Assembly (NCBI GenBank): GCA_039944535.1
Contig: JBDUYP010000001.1
Span: 620,001-684,000, forward strand
Length of the DNA: 64,000 nucleotides
Direction of reading: 5' to 3'
From: JAMZMI01 sp039944535
GTDB taxonomy: Bacteria > Bacteroidota > Bacteroidia > Cytophagales > Cyclobacteriaceae
A model generated the notes under the pieces. It saw only the letters and a program-made list of their open reading frames with translations, did no database searches and was not told the DNA's origin. Of the stretch, positions 41,201-50,400 are shown one piece after another (the stretch's first letter is position 1; each line of letters begins with the position of its first letter). Both the position numbers and the translations under genes were made by a program.

Positions 41201-41352
41201 AGCTAAACGCTAAAATTGCTGACCTGGAATCGGAAAATTCAGACCTCAAAGCACAGCTCGATGCATCAGCAGAGCTCGAAATCAGATTGGACCAAATAGA
41301 AAAACTCCTGGGTGTAAAAGCAGGAGAAGCATCTAATGCCAACAACAAATAA
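38224..41352 (+). CDS. Fibre-like surface protein with S74 intramolecular chaperone
   Basis: A 1042-residue protein. Signal peptide 1-21. About 55-165 are a beta module common in Bacteroidota fibre proteins (MTFQGSLFQNGEPFNGTATL, then VINGLYSVVLGQF). A long Gly/Asn/Asp-rich beta region follows at about 170-900, including a duplicated segment. About 910-1000 are an S74 (endosialidase-type) chaperone with Ser914 and Lys919 in TSDARFKTNIE, five residues apart as in self-cleaving phage tailspikes, then GVIAQEVEEIYPEFV. The C-terminus is a trimeric coiled coil of about 35 residues (KELNAKIADLESENSDLKAQ). It likely trimerises and self-cleaves outside the inner membrane. It is followed after 8 bases by a T9SS cadherin-like protein. 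No phage genes are near. Confidence 0.88.
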   Translation: MKKSIPILIAALFSFATSYGQSALKKAEVTPVASKSVSPQFGDEPSKTKTADVALATGDETDGRKMTFQGSLFQNGEPFNGTATLKFTIQIDSSAWTETQPSVSVINGLYSVVLGQFSPLPKDLFYGVNERTVKVEVDDTVLGNVTLYAPFSVKPEIQLPLDMPGENGNRSVMLASEGETGNDGIFRLSNEYGGSRVTMFANKYNRSTDDQGTVTEEYTGAGGAWFGGANGSMGAFISSDGPVNSNGYLELGDSSGTPRVRAFINQFESGFARGEVNLTNNTDGRYSILRPDQLYFIDENTQYPSGWYGTNNGGGFSQLVGSTEEGEFTGAILTGFWNENRPSLWLEDGLGNMGAFLTLQDSAGMLQLNGKGWNPNIQMGPKDWENSNLPYLVMRGETQTAFTNDNGTPEDSTDDFEEMGYPDLVWMEAQKWDDGTEVGNLVLRGTDGSEFEINSYGLGDMDELKVGRIEMADTLERTGALLSRRLGGGGLLYFPSVSNEFTYNWIQNSVNEDGSAAGSAQVADIAADGSYVSGTGMTGGGFYIDSWANEQFYTNVVMGLSQGDNKLPFLHLRGDQFQDWVDDNETPEDTTDDTSGSYLPDLVSMEVQKWEDGTQVGNLILRGTDGSEFGFDSHGFTGNSNLNLNQSDYLISNDEGAVKVELNYYETNDAGSLILNGNNDDTNVIMGSMNYGNEGALYMYDSTRAQHVRLESRNEGGRLQLSKYNTETQAFESAIIAGNGDQRSYFSMYGQNVDATNAAYMVDLYITGNDPNGTAFTGNYKRSGIDFLDNEGTRLAALGSARDESGSDPTGKSGLMMLWGTDDVPNVEVTGKRWENAQLPILQLFGSTSDGNGWYHRNAAMEVNTDGTFEWGSLSLEKTDIANNTSENTINLDGNTGDIHASGTVYSGGVALTSDARFKTNIETLEGTLDHVMKMRGVSYNWKDENKDQRNQIGVIAQEVEEIYPEFVHTRNDGYKAVNYSQMTAVLIEAVKELNAKIADLESENSDLKAQLDASAELEIRLDQIEKLLGVKAGEASNANNK
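39424..39600 (+). repeat. Internal repeat, copy 1
   Basis: Encodes NDNGTPEDSTDD, then YPDLVWMEAQKWDDGTEVGN and LVLRGTDGSEFEI. Matched by a second copy about 540 bases on. Confidence 0.8.
39964..40133 (+). repeat. Internal repeat, copy 2
   Basis: Encodes DDNETPEDTTDD, then LPDLVSMEVQKWEDGTQVGN and LILRGTDGSEFGF. About three quarters identical by eye to copy 1. Confidence 0.8.
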
Positions 41353-41360
41353 TTGAGCAA

Positions 41361-44300
41361 ATGAATATCCTAAAAAAGATATTTAATGCAAGTGCGCTTG
41401 TGGTGCTGGTCGCAGCTTCGGCTGTGGCTCAGGACACACTGGAGCGTAGCGTCAATCCGATAGGGGGCCGCTGGTCTTCTTCGGGTAGTTATACCACGTT
41501 CATGTCCGCCGGGCAGCCGAGTATTGCCACCTATTTGGGTAGCGATACTACCATCTGGTCGGGTTCTGTTGGGTTTGTGCCGCCGGTTTTTGAAATCAGA
41601 GAAAACAACGCGCCCGTGGCTGTAGTACCGAGCCTCGAGTTTTTAGTTGACCTTGATCAAAGTATTTTGCTGGAAGGTTTTGATCCCGACGGAGATTCCA
41701 TAGCTTTTGAAATCGTAGATCAACCATCTAACGGAAGTGTGCAGCTCATTGCGGGTACAGAAAGCGAATTTGATTTCTCTCCTGCCGATGGACTTATACC
41801 TGACAAGGTTTACAGAGATAGCCTGACATTCAGGGTCAATGAAGTCAATGGTTCGCTTTCTTCGGCTACAGCCAAAATGAAGTTCAAGTTTAGTTTGGGT
41901 GATCAACCTCATGTGATTGACACCAGCTATTTCGCGGCATCCGGTGACGATGGAGTTTTGACCGTAGAATGGACAGATGCAGTTGTCAATGACAGTTATA
42001 GCATTGAGATCAACTACTATGATCTTTCTACTGCCACTCCGGACTTTAAGTCTCTTTACAAGAGCACAGACCTTTCAGTCGGTTTGGATGTGGATGGCAC
42101 GTCAGTTTCGCTTGATCTGAGCGTGGCTGCAGCAGATCATCCATACATTTTTGAGGGTGATCGGGTATTTGTTACAGTGCTCATCACTACAGAAAACGGA
42201 AATTCGGATTTCGCCACATTGGTCATTGATAATGGCGCAGGAGGCAGAACGGATGCTTCGGAAGATGGGATGTTCTTCGCTTTTGGTAGCGATATGACTG
42301 TTCGTGAAAATGGCACGGTCAACCTCAATCTTGTGGCAGTGGAGCTGGGTGATTTCAGCTTGACGGGCTCAGAGGTTGAAGTGATCCAGGGAGCCGGCAG
42401 TGGCTACCTCGGACAAGTCGCCGTGAAAGGATCTGATGCCAACACCATGACATGGCAGATGAGCTATACCGGCACCAAAGAAGTAGGAGGGCTGGACTCT
42501 ATCCAATTTAGAGTTTACCATCCGGAGAGACAGCTCTTTGATACGGCTTGGGCCAAAATTCAAATCAAAGATGTTAATGATCCTCCAAAAATCAGCAGGA
42601 TTCCTGATATCGTGACCGATGAAGAGGTTGATGCTGTTGTGGCGTTGAATTTTACAGATCCGGATAGCGAAGTTGAAATTTTGGTCGAGTCCAATGAAGC
42701 TAGTAGCGTTCCTGTGACTTACGCCGATGGACAAATCACCATAGCGCCTGCCAAAGATTATAGTGGTTTGGTTTCTGTCAATGTAATCTTAACAGAAACG
42801 GGTACGGCGGAAGAGTATGTGGCTTTTGATCGCTTTGATGTTCGGGTGAGAGCTGTGAATGATGCTCCGGTTTTAGCCACAGTTTCAGATCAGGCTTTAG
42901 ATGAAGATAACAGCATTACTTTGGTGTTGTCTGCCACAGACGCTGATGCCATACTTCCTGTATTCGATTATTCGGCCATTGTAGATCAGCCTGGTAAAGT
43001 AGATCTGATTTTGGATGGAAACAATGTGACCGTGCAGCCAAGAGCCAACGTCAACGGGATCTTCGAAGTGAGTCTCTTTGCAGATGATCGGTTGGGCACA
43101 GCAACGTCAAAATCCGAGGCTGAAACATTTACCCTTACCGTGAACCCTGTGAACGATGCACCTGTGTCTTTGAAGCCGTTCAAAACACAAAAGATCATTG
43201 CAGGATTTCCAGCATACACCATAGATATGAAAGCATATTTCAATGATGTGGAAGATGGCGCAGACCTTAATTACACGGCCGCAGGAAATACAGATATAGC
43301 CTTGAGTTTTGCGGGCGCAGTGATGTCAGTAGAAGCTGCCGACACCTTTTCGGGAGTTGAAGATGTGACTGTAACGGCAAGTGATGGTGAACTCTCTGTT
43401 ACCCAACAGATTTCTTTTGTGAGCACACAGGAAAGCACCGACCTGTCAGTTGCCAACCCGGTGGGCACGGTGACCTACAGTGAAGACTTTGGTACAGCCA
43501 CAATAGATGCTTCTGAGGTTTTTGAGGATGCAAACAATGCCTCAGCTACATTCACTTATGACTTGCTGGGAGGAGGCTTTATCAATGCAGAAATTGATGA
43601 AAATACAGGTGAGATTACGATTACAGCTCCGGGGGATTATTTCGGATCAGAAAACCTCTATTTGGTGGGAACCTCAGGCGGGCAATCTGTTTATACGGAA
43701 TTCACTGTAGATGTAACGGCGGTGAATGATGCGCCTACTATCAATGCTCCGGCAGAGCAGTTGATGCAGGAGGATATCGCACTTCAGGGAGTGTTTATAG
43801 AAGTTGCTGATGTCGACTCTGAATTGTCAGCCTTGAGCATTACTGCTACTTCTAGCAACACAACCTTAATCAAAAGTGAAAATGTTTCTGTGATTGCGGA
43901 TGGAGATGGTTTTTCCATGTCTATCGTGCCAGAGGCAGATGCTTCTGGTGATGCTACGATTACGCTTACACTCACTGATGGAGTTGCTCAGGTAATTGCC
44001 GATGTTGCCGTGAGTGTGCAGCCGGTAAATGACCAGCCTCAGGTAATTGTAAATACGGTGGCCGACGTAGATGAGGATGTGTCTTTTTCTTTGGATATGG
44101 CTACATTTTTTGAGGATAAGGAAGGGGATAACCTGACTATAACTTCTTCGGTTTACCCTGCCTGGGCTATGATCAGTGGTACAGTGATCAGTGGTACGCC
44201 ACAGAACGCCGACGTGGGGACATGGGAGGTGGTAGCAGTAGCTGATGATGGCAATGGAGGATCTGCCTCAGTGTCACTTTCATTTGATGTAATCAATGTC

Positions 44301-45077
44301 AATGATGCACCGGAAATTGCTACTGAACTCTCGACAATTAAGGTGTTCCAGGAAAGCGATTGGAGCTATTCATTCCCTGTATCGGCTTTTGTTGACGTAG
44401 ATGTGGATGATGTACTTACTTACAGCTTTGAGAGTTTTCCTTCATGGGCGTCCCTTGACGGACTCACGCTAACGGGTAACCCTCAGTATGAAGATGTAGG
44501 GGCTTATGAAGCTATATTAAAAGTAGTAGATCAGAGTGGTGCGTCGGCCAGTCAGACTGTGGGTATCGAAGTGGTCTTTACAGTTTATGACGCTACGGTT
44601 TTAGTGGATCAAAGCTGTAACGTCGAAGCTGGCGAACTCACGTTGACTGCAAGTGGCGCTCTTGATTACAAATGGTACGACCTTGATGATAATGTGATTC
44701 AGGCTACCGGGAGCGTACTGTTGTTAGAAGGACCCTATTCCGAATTTTACTATGTCGAAGGCGTGGATGCCAATGGTTATGCTACACCTGAAAAAGTGGA
44801 AATAGCTGTGGAATGCACCATCCTTTCTACTTCTGAACTTCAATCGCGAATTGAGGTTTACCCCAATCCTACAAGTGAAAGACTTGTTATTTCTCACATG
44901 TTGAATGATTTCACATTTGAGATGTTTGACATCATGGGGAAACCGGTAAAAGTAGATATGTTGAGAAGTCAAAGCGGCTCCATGGAGTTGGATGTGTCTT
45001 CGCTGGCAGGCGGGGTTTATCTGATCAACTACCAGCTAAAAGGAGAGACCAAAGTTTTAAGGTTTGTTAAGAACTAG
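41361..45077 (+). CDS. T9SS-secreted cadherin-like repeat surface protein
   Basis: A 1238-residue protein. Signal peptide 1-23 (LVVLVAASAVAQ). A roughly 60-residue N-terminal module (SAGQPSIATYLGSDTTIWSG) is common at the start of Bacteroidota surface proteins. Then come at least six Ig/cadherin-like modules linked by VNDAP motifs (NDPPKI, NDAPVL, NDAPVS, NDAPTI, NDQPQV, NDAPEI). The last two resemble dystroglycan-type repeats (PAWAMISGTVISGTPQNADV and PSWASLDGLTLTGNPQYEDV). An Ig-like module follows (LTASGALDYKWYD). A T9SS type A sorting domain starts at about 1165 (EVYPNPTSERLVIS). It shares an operon with the S74 protein. Likely an adhesion or matrix protein. Confidence 0.92.
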   Translation: MNILKKIFNASALVVLVAASAVAQDTLERSVNPIGGRWSSSGSYTTFMSAGQPSIATYLGSDTTIWSGSVGFVPPVFEIRENNAPVAVVPSLEFLVDLDQSILLEGFDPDGDSIAFEIVDQPSNGSVQLIAGTESEFDFSPADGLIPDKVYRDSLTFRVNEVNGSLSSATAKMKFKFSLGDQPHVIDTSYFAASGDDGVLTVEWTDAVVNDSYSIEINYYDLSTATPDFKSLYKSTDLSVGLDVDGTSVSLDLSVAAADHPYIFEGDRVFVTVLITTENGNSDFATLVIDNGAGGRTDASEDGMFFAFGSDMTVRENGTVNLNLVAVELGDFSLTGSEVEVIQGAGSGYLGQVAVKGSDANTMTWQMSYTGTKEVGGLDSIQFRVYHPERQLFDTAWAKIQIKDVNDPPKISRIPDIVTDEEVDAVVALNFTDPDSEVEILVESNEASSVPVTYADGQITIAPAKDYSGLVSVNVILTETGTAEEYVAFDRFDVRVRAVNDAPVLATVSDQALDEDNSITLVLSATDADAILPVFDYSAIVDQPGKVDLILDGNNVTVQPRANVNGIFEVSLFADDRLGTATSKSEAETFTLTVNPVNDAPVSLKPFKTQKIIAGFPAYTIDMKAYFNDVEDGADLNYTAAGNTDIALSFAGAVMSVEAADTFSGVEDVTVTASDGELSVTQQISFVSTQESTDLSVANPVGTVTYSEDFGTATIDASEVFEDANNASATFTYDLLGGGFINAEIDENTGEITITAPGDYFGSENLYLVGTSGGQSVYTEFTVDVTAVNDAPTINAPAEQLMQEDIALQGVFIEVADVDSELSALSITATSSNTTLIKSENVSVIADGDGFSMSIVPEADASGDATITLTLTDGVAQVIADVAVSVQPVNDQPQVIVNTVADVDEDVSFSLDMATFFEDKEGDNLTITSSVYPAWAMISGTVISGTPQNADVGTWEVVAVADDGNGGSASVSLSFDVINVNDAPEIATELSTIKVFQESDWSYSFPVSAFVDVDVDDVLTYSFESFPSWASLDGLTLTGNPQYEDVGAYEAILKVVDQSGASASQTVGIEVVFTVYDATVLVDQSCNVEAGELTLTASGALDYKWYDLDDNVIQATGSVLLLEGPYSEFYYVEGVDANGYATPEKVEIAVECTILSTSELQSRIEVYPNPTSERLVISHMLNDFTFEMFDIMGKPVKVDMLRSQSGSMELDVSSLAGGVYLINYQLKGETKVLRFVKN

Positions 45078-45107
45078 GGTTTCGACCAGCTAATAATTCA
45101 ACTTAAA

Positions 45108-45138
45108 AGAGAGTGGCTCACAGGGTCACTCTTTTTTT
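45108..45138 (+). terminator. Rho-independent terminator after the surface protein operon
   Basis: AGAGTG pairs with CACTCT around an 11-13 base loop and is followed by seven T residues. It lies 32 bases past the stop. Confidence 0.8.
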
Positions 45139-45373
45139 ATGGAGCATTGAGAATTCACACCGTTATTTTAACGGATGATGTTTCAAGTGATTATGATAGT
45201 TTAATCACATATGCTGACCTAACTGTAAAAGGGGTATTTGATGCTGTTTAGTTTACTTCACCACTAAGCGAGTTTAAACCGGGCGTCATTATGAATCCCT
45301 CAAAATATGGATTCTATTCATTCTGAAATTTCCGATTAAGCAAAATTTATAATCGATATTAGGGTTATTTTCA

Positions 45374-45381
45374 TAAATTTG
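45374..45381 (+). promoter_or_regulatory. -7 element for the PUL sigma factor gene
   Basis: TAAATTTG matches TAnnTTTG exactly and lies 30 bases before the ATG, nearly the same spacing as for the kinase operon. The rest of 45139-45411 is AT-rich with no ORF. Confidence 0.5.
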
Positions 45382-45411
45382 AAATTACTCTTCACCTTTT
45401 GGTAGTATGAA

Positions 45412-46062
45412 ATGATACGGCAAAACCTACAACATGTAAAGAGTTTGCAACCACGGTCTGTAAAATGGGAAGATAAAGTCCGGTTTACAGATTTGGAGGT
45501 TTGGAAAGCCTTTAAGGGTGGTAGTGAGTCGGCCTTTATCTATATATATGAGGGGTATTATGATGCCCTGGTGAACTATGGGTTTAAGTTTTCAAAAGAC
45601 AAGGATCTGATTCAAGATTGTATTCAGGATATGTTTGTCGAGCTTCGTGACAGACGAAAGAATCTTTCGGATACAGACAAAATCAAACCCTATTTATTCA
45701 AAATACTAAGGCTGAAAATTCTGAAAATTCTTCAAAAGAATACTAAGTACACGAATATTGATGAGGGGTTTAAGTCATTTGATTTTGTCATATCTTATGA
45801 AGAGCATTTGATTAATAGGCAGTTAAGTGAATATCAAATGGCCAGGCTTCAAAAGGCAGTAAGCAACCTTACCACCAAAGAGCGCGAAGCTATTTTTCAT
45901 TTTTATTACGAGCTTCATTCCTATGAGCAAATTGCTCAGATTATGGGTTATAGTGACGCTAAGGTTGCCAGAAATCTTGTTTATAAGGCGGTGAACTCTC
46001 TCCGTCAGGCGCTGGAAGCTGATTCGTCTAGCTTTTTCATGTTGACCTTTACATTTCTGTAA
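45412..46062 (+). CDS. FecI-like ECF sigma factor of the PUL
   Basis: A 216-residue protein. Sigma region 2 is at about 35-100 (AFIYIYEGYYDALVNYGFKF, then LIQDCIQDMFVELRD). Region 4 is at about 140-200 (LQKAVSNLTTKEREAIFHFY, then YSDAKVARNLVYKAVNSLR). The 30-residue N-terminal lead is unusual. The last residues (SSSFFMLTFTFL) are hydrophobic, as in many Bacteroidota FecI-like factors. It precedes a FecR gene and a SusC with a signalling domain, the standard trans-envelope arrangement that switches on a PUL when its glycan is imported. Confidence 0.92.
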   Translation: MIRQNLQHVKSLQPRSVKWEDKVRFTDLEVWKAFKGGSESAFIYIYEGYYDALVNYGFKFSKDKDLIQDCIQDMFVELRDRRKNLSDTDKIKPYLFKILRLKILKILQKNTKYTNIDEGFKSFDFVISYEEHLINRQLSEYQMARLQKAVSNLTTKEREAIFHFYYELHSYEQIAQIMGYSDAKVARNLVYKAVNSLRQALEADSSSFFMLTFTFL

Positions 46063-46266
46063 AGAACATTTCTAGTGATTACCCTTTAGATATTTGTTTT
46101 ACAAAGGGAATTTCGATTTTAATTAAAAAAATCTTCTTTTTATGAAAATTTGATAATATTTGGTGTTTTATTTTAACAGATTTAACATTATTTCAACATT
46201 TTCATTTTTTTTTGGTGTCGTTTGCCTGTTTTTGCTCATTGTATTAGTAGATCGAGTTAAAACTGA

Positions 46267-47334
46267 ATGAAGAACAAAAACTATAGCGATTTTAATTTAA
46301 CTGATTTTCTGACTGACGAAGATTTCAGGCTATGGGTATTGTCCCCAGATGAAAATGGCTCGAAATTCTGGAACAGATGGATTGCCCTGCATCCAGATAA
46401 AGAATCCACGGTTTTGAAGGCACGTGAGATTATTGCATCCTTAAAGTTTCCTGTTGCTAATGATTTGTCTGAAGATGATAGAAACAAAACCTTGGATCTT
46501 ATCCTGAAGGGACAACATTCTATTACGAACGATGCAATGCAAAGTAAAGTGGGATCTACACACACTCTCATATCATCGTATAAATTGGCTATTGCAGCAA
46601 GTGTGTTGACAGTACTTTCGACTGTTTTTTATCTGAGTTATGAGCAAGTAATAGGTAACCAATCACCATCTGATGTATCGGCCGTTCAGATGATCATAAA
46701 AAAATCATCTTTTGGGCAGAAAATCACTACGCGTTTGCCGGATGGAACAGTAGTAACTCTCAATGCCGGTAGTGAATTGCAATTCCCAGATCAGTTTCAG
46801 GGTGATAGTAGGAATGTTTCCCTCAAGGGAGAAGCCTTTTTTGATGTGAAACATAATCCTGAAAAACCATTCCTGGTACACACAAGCGATGATCAGGTTC
46901 GTGTATTAGGTACTTCTTTCAACATTCGTTCTTACTCAGAGGATAGTGCCGTGTTTGTGTCGGTTGCGACTGGGAGAGTTGCTTACAGCATCCCTTCAGG
47001 AGATCAAGTGATCCTCTCTCCTAACCAAATGGCAACACATAACCTGTCCAAAAATAACTTGCATGTAGGGGAAGTGGACTACTTACAGTCATTCGGATGG
47101 AAAGACAAGATCATATATTTCAAAAGCGCTTCGCTTGACGATATTATCGTAGAATTGGAAAGGTGGTATGGAGTGAAAATAGCTCTAAATGGAGAATTTG
47201 GCTCAGCTGGTAGGTTTACAGGTAGGTTTGAAAATCTACCTCTGGAAGAGGTACTGATTGGCTTGTCTTATGAGTTTGAATTCAATTTTAAAGTAGATAA
47301 AAATGATGTTCAACTTAACAAGGTTATGTCCTAA
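46267..47334 (+). CDS. FecR-family anti-sigma factor
   Basis: A 355-residue protein. A cytoplasmic sigma-binding region is at about 1-100. One membrane helix is at about 106-125 (KLAIAASVLTVLSTVFYLSY). The periplasmic FecR domain is at about 148-245 (TRLPDGTVVTLNAGSELQFP, then VRVLGTSFNIRSY). A C-terminal DUF4974/STN-like domain is at about 280-350 (IIYFKSASLDDIIVELERWY). It is expected to bind the STN domain of the downstream SusC. The 204-base gap before it is very AT-rich, with TAATATTTG at about 46152, a near match to a -7 box. Confidence 0.94.
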   Translation: MKNKNYSDFNLTDFLTDEDFRLWVLSPDENGSKFWNRWIALHPDKESTVLKAREIIASLKFPVANDLSEDDRNKTLDLILKGQHSITNDAMQSKVGSTHTLISSYKLAIAASVLTVLSTVFYLSYEQVIGNQSPSDVSAVQMIIKKSSFGQKITTRLPDGTVVTLNAGSELQFPDQFQGDSRNVSLKGEAFFDVKHNPEKPFLVHTSDDQVRVLGTSFNIRSYSEDSAVFVSVATGRVAYSIPSGDQVILSPNQMATHNLSKNNLHVGEVDYLQSFGWKDKIIYFKSASLDDIIVELERWYGVKIALNGEFGSAGRFTGRFENLPLEEVLIGLSYEFEFNFKVDKNDVQLNKVMS

Positions 47335-47376
47335 AATTCATGAGCCTATGAAATGACACCTAAGTAAAAAAGAAAA

Positions 47377-47421
47377 CCCACAATCCTGTTTCATCTGCGA
47401 AAACTAGACAGGAATTGTGGG
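47377..47421. other. Hairpin between FecR and SusC genes
   Basis: CCCACAATCCTGT pairs with ACAGGAATTGTGGG with one bulged base across an 18-base loop. The A tract lies on its left, so it resembles a terminator only for leftward transcription; for the rightward operon it is a leader structure or mRNA processing site. Confidence 0.6.
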
Positions 47422-47460
47422 CTACAGTTTTCGATAAATCATTACCAAAAACGATACTTT

Positions 47461-50400
47461 ATGGAATCAAAATTACATAAAAAACTAATCATAATGTCCA
47501 AATTATGCATATATGGCATAATTATACAGATGTCGGTATATACCTTGGCTTTTGCTCTGGACGGAAAATCTCAGCACAAGAGTGTAAATGATATTGAAGT
47601 TCAGTTCAGCTTTGAAGAACCGGTTCAACTTGAAAAAGTTTTGGAAGAGATTGAAGGTGCTACGGGTTTTCATTTTGCCTACATGGACGCTTTTTTAGAA
47701 TCTTCCTACATTTTAACAGGGCTATCACAAAAGCAGACTTTAGGAGACCTACTCACCAGCATTTCCAGACAAACAGACTTAGCTTTTAGAAGGCGTAACA
47801 ACAATATCTACATACTAAAAAAGGAGCTTGGTGATACCAAAGCCGTAACAGAGATTATAGAGCAGGAAGGGACCATTTCAGGTGTAGTATTCGATGAATC
47901 CGGCGAACCATTGCCGGGGGCTACCATTATGATAAAAGGCTCTACATCAGGTACTGTTACGGATTTGGAAGGAACTTTCGAATTGACTGTTTCACAGGGA
48001 GATGTACTCATAGTAACTTTTGTTGGGTACTTAGCCAAAGAGCTAACCGTGGAACTTAACACTACTTACACCATTGCACTCGAGCCGGATATTTCCAGCC
48101 TCGAAGAAGTGGTAGTGGTGGGATATGGTACACAAAGAAAATCAGATTTGACAGGTTCAGTTGCTTCAGTTGGAGAGGAGCGTTTAAACCTCGTGCCAAA
48201 TGTGAATTTTACCCAGGCCCTGCGCTCTGCAGTACCAGGAATTCTAATCGATCAAAACTCAGCAGGAGCAGAGGGCGGTGACGTTGAAATTACTATCAGA
48301 GGGCGGAATTCCATAAATGGTGATAACAAACCTTTTATCGTTTTGGATGGAATACCTTATTCCGGAGATATTTCAGACATTAACCCCTCGGATATCAAAT
48401 CCATTACCGTGTTAAAAGACGCCTCTTCAGTGGCTATATATGGAACCCGAGGATCCAACGGAGTAATTTTGATTCAGACCAAAAGAGGGAATACCGGAAA
48501 AGCTTCTATTAATTATAGCGGTTTCTATGGTATTACGGAGATTGATAATTACCTCAAACCATTAACAGGAGAACAGTTTGCTTCTTTTAAGGAAGAGCGT
48601 GAGCCAGGCACGCTTACAGAAACGGAATTAGAAGTTTTAAATGCTACAGGAGGAGTGGATTGGATTGACCTGGCTACTCAAACTGGGGTAAAGCAACAGC
48701 ATACAATATCCATATCAGGCGGAACAGCAGATACCAAATATTTTGTGAGCGGCACCTATCTTGATGTCAAAGGGATCGCAATCAACGATGAGTTTAAAAG
48801 GTATTCTTTACGGGTCAACCTTGATCAAAACATAACCGATTGGCTCAGCTTTGGTACCAGTACCCAATTAAGTCTTTCTGATAGAAGTGGAAGATCGGCT
48901 CAGTTTAGCGGAGAGCATGGAGCATATACCATGAACCCGTTGATCAAAGCATTCAATGAGGATCGTAGCTACACCATTTTCCCGTGGCAAGAAGACCCCT
49001 TCTTTTACAACCCATTGACACAGACATTGGCTCTGGATGATGATGTCACCAATAAGGTTTTTACCAACAACTTCTTGGATGTAAAACTACCCTTCATCCC
49101 TGGCTTCTCTTATCGACTGAATACAGGTGTCGAGTACTACAGCTGGGAACAAGGAACCTATTTTGGAAGAAACACCTCTCGGGGTACGACAAATGGAGGC
49201 GAAGCTGATGTAAGAAATAGAGTTGGTGAAAACTATACTGTTGAAAACATTATCAACTATGATAGGAACTTTAATAAACACACACTAAAGTTTACCGGGC
49301 TTTATAGCTTCCAACAACAAAAATTTGAGGACAGAAGACTCCAGTCTATGGGTTTTACCAGTGACCTTTTGTCATATTATCAAGCCTCGCAAGGTACTGT
49401 GATCACTCCTTCATATGCTGTTTCAGAAAGTGTGATTTTATCATCCATGGCAAGAATCAACTATGGTTATGATGGAAAATATCTTCTAACCTTAACAGGT
49501 AGAAGAGATGGATATTCAGCATTTGGAGAAAATACCAAATACGGATTCTTTCCATCAGCAGCGATCGCATGGAATGTTCATAATGAGACATTTTTTGTGC
49601 CACTTGAGTCTGTAATGAGCAGCCTTAAGCTGAGAGTTTCGTACGGAAAAAGTGGAAATCAGGCAGTGCCCGCATACGAAACACTCTCAAAATATGGGGA
49701 GAGAAACTATGTTTTTGGGGAGTCAACAAGTGCTGGCTTTTTCCCTACCACCTTAGGAGCTCCGGATTTAGGCTGGGAAACAAACACAGCGCTCAATATC
49801 GGCGTAGATTTTGGCCTTTTTAAAGACCGGGTGCAGGCCAATTTGGATTTCTATAGAGCAAATATTAGCGACCTATTGTTCCCACTGCAAATTCCATCGA
49901 TTTACGGACCAACGGAAATTACGGCCAATGCCGCAGAAGTAAGAAATACCGGGTTTGAGTTTTCAGTAAGCAGTTATAATGTGAACAAAGGTGCTTTTAC
50001 TTGGACAACCGATTTCAATACCTCTTACAACATCAACGAGATTATGGATCTTCCAGGAGGTATCGATGATGTTTCCAGTAAGCTTTTCATTGGAAGACCT
50101 ATTACTCAGAACTACGGGTTAAAGTTTGAAGGTATTTGGCAGGAAGGAGATGATTTTTTGAGTTCAGCTCAGCCAGATGCTTACCCAGGAGATGTGAAAG
50201 TAGCAGATATTGGTGGGGGGCCAAACGGTGGACCAAATGGTAAAATAGATGTGGATGAAGACAGAACCTTTCAAGGTCAGCGTGACCCAAAAGTAATCTG
50301 GGGGATGAATAATAATTTTTCTTATGGAAACTTCTCGCTGAGTGTCTTTATGCATGGAGTGCATGGTGTCACACGGATTTTTGATGTGGAGCCTAATGTT

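Noticed and set aside
38224..41352. Prophage tail fibre
   Set aside because: The protein has a signal peptide, and no capsid, portal, terminase, integrase or lysis gene is nearby. The next gene has a T9SS tail.
47377..47421. Rho-independent terminator after FecR
   Set aside because: The T tract is missing on the right side. The A tract on the left makes it a terminator only for the opposite direction, where no gene needs it.
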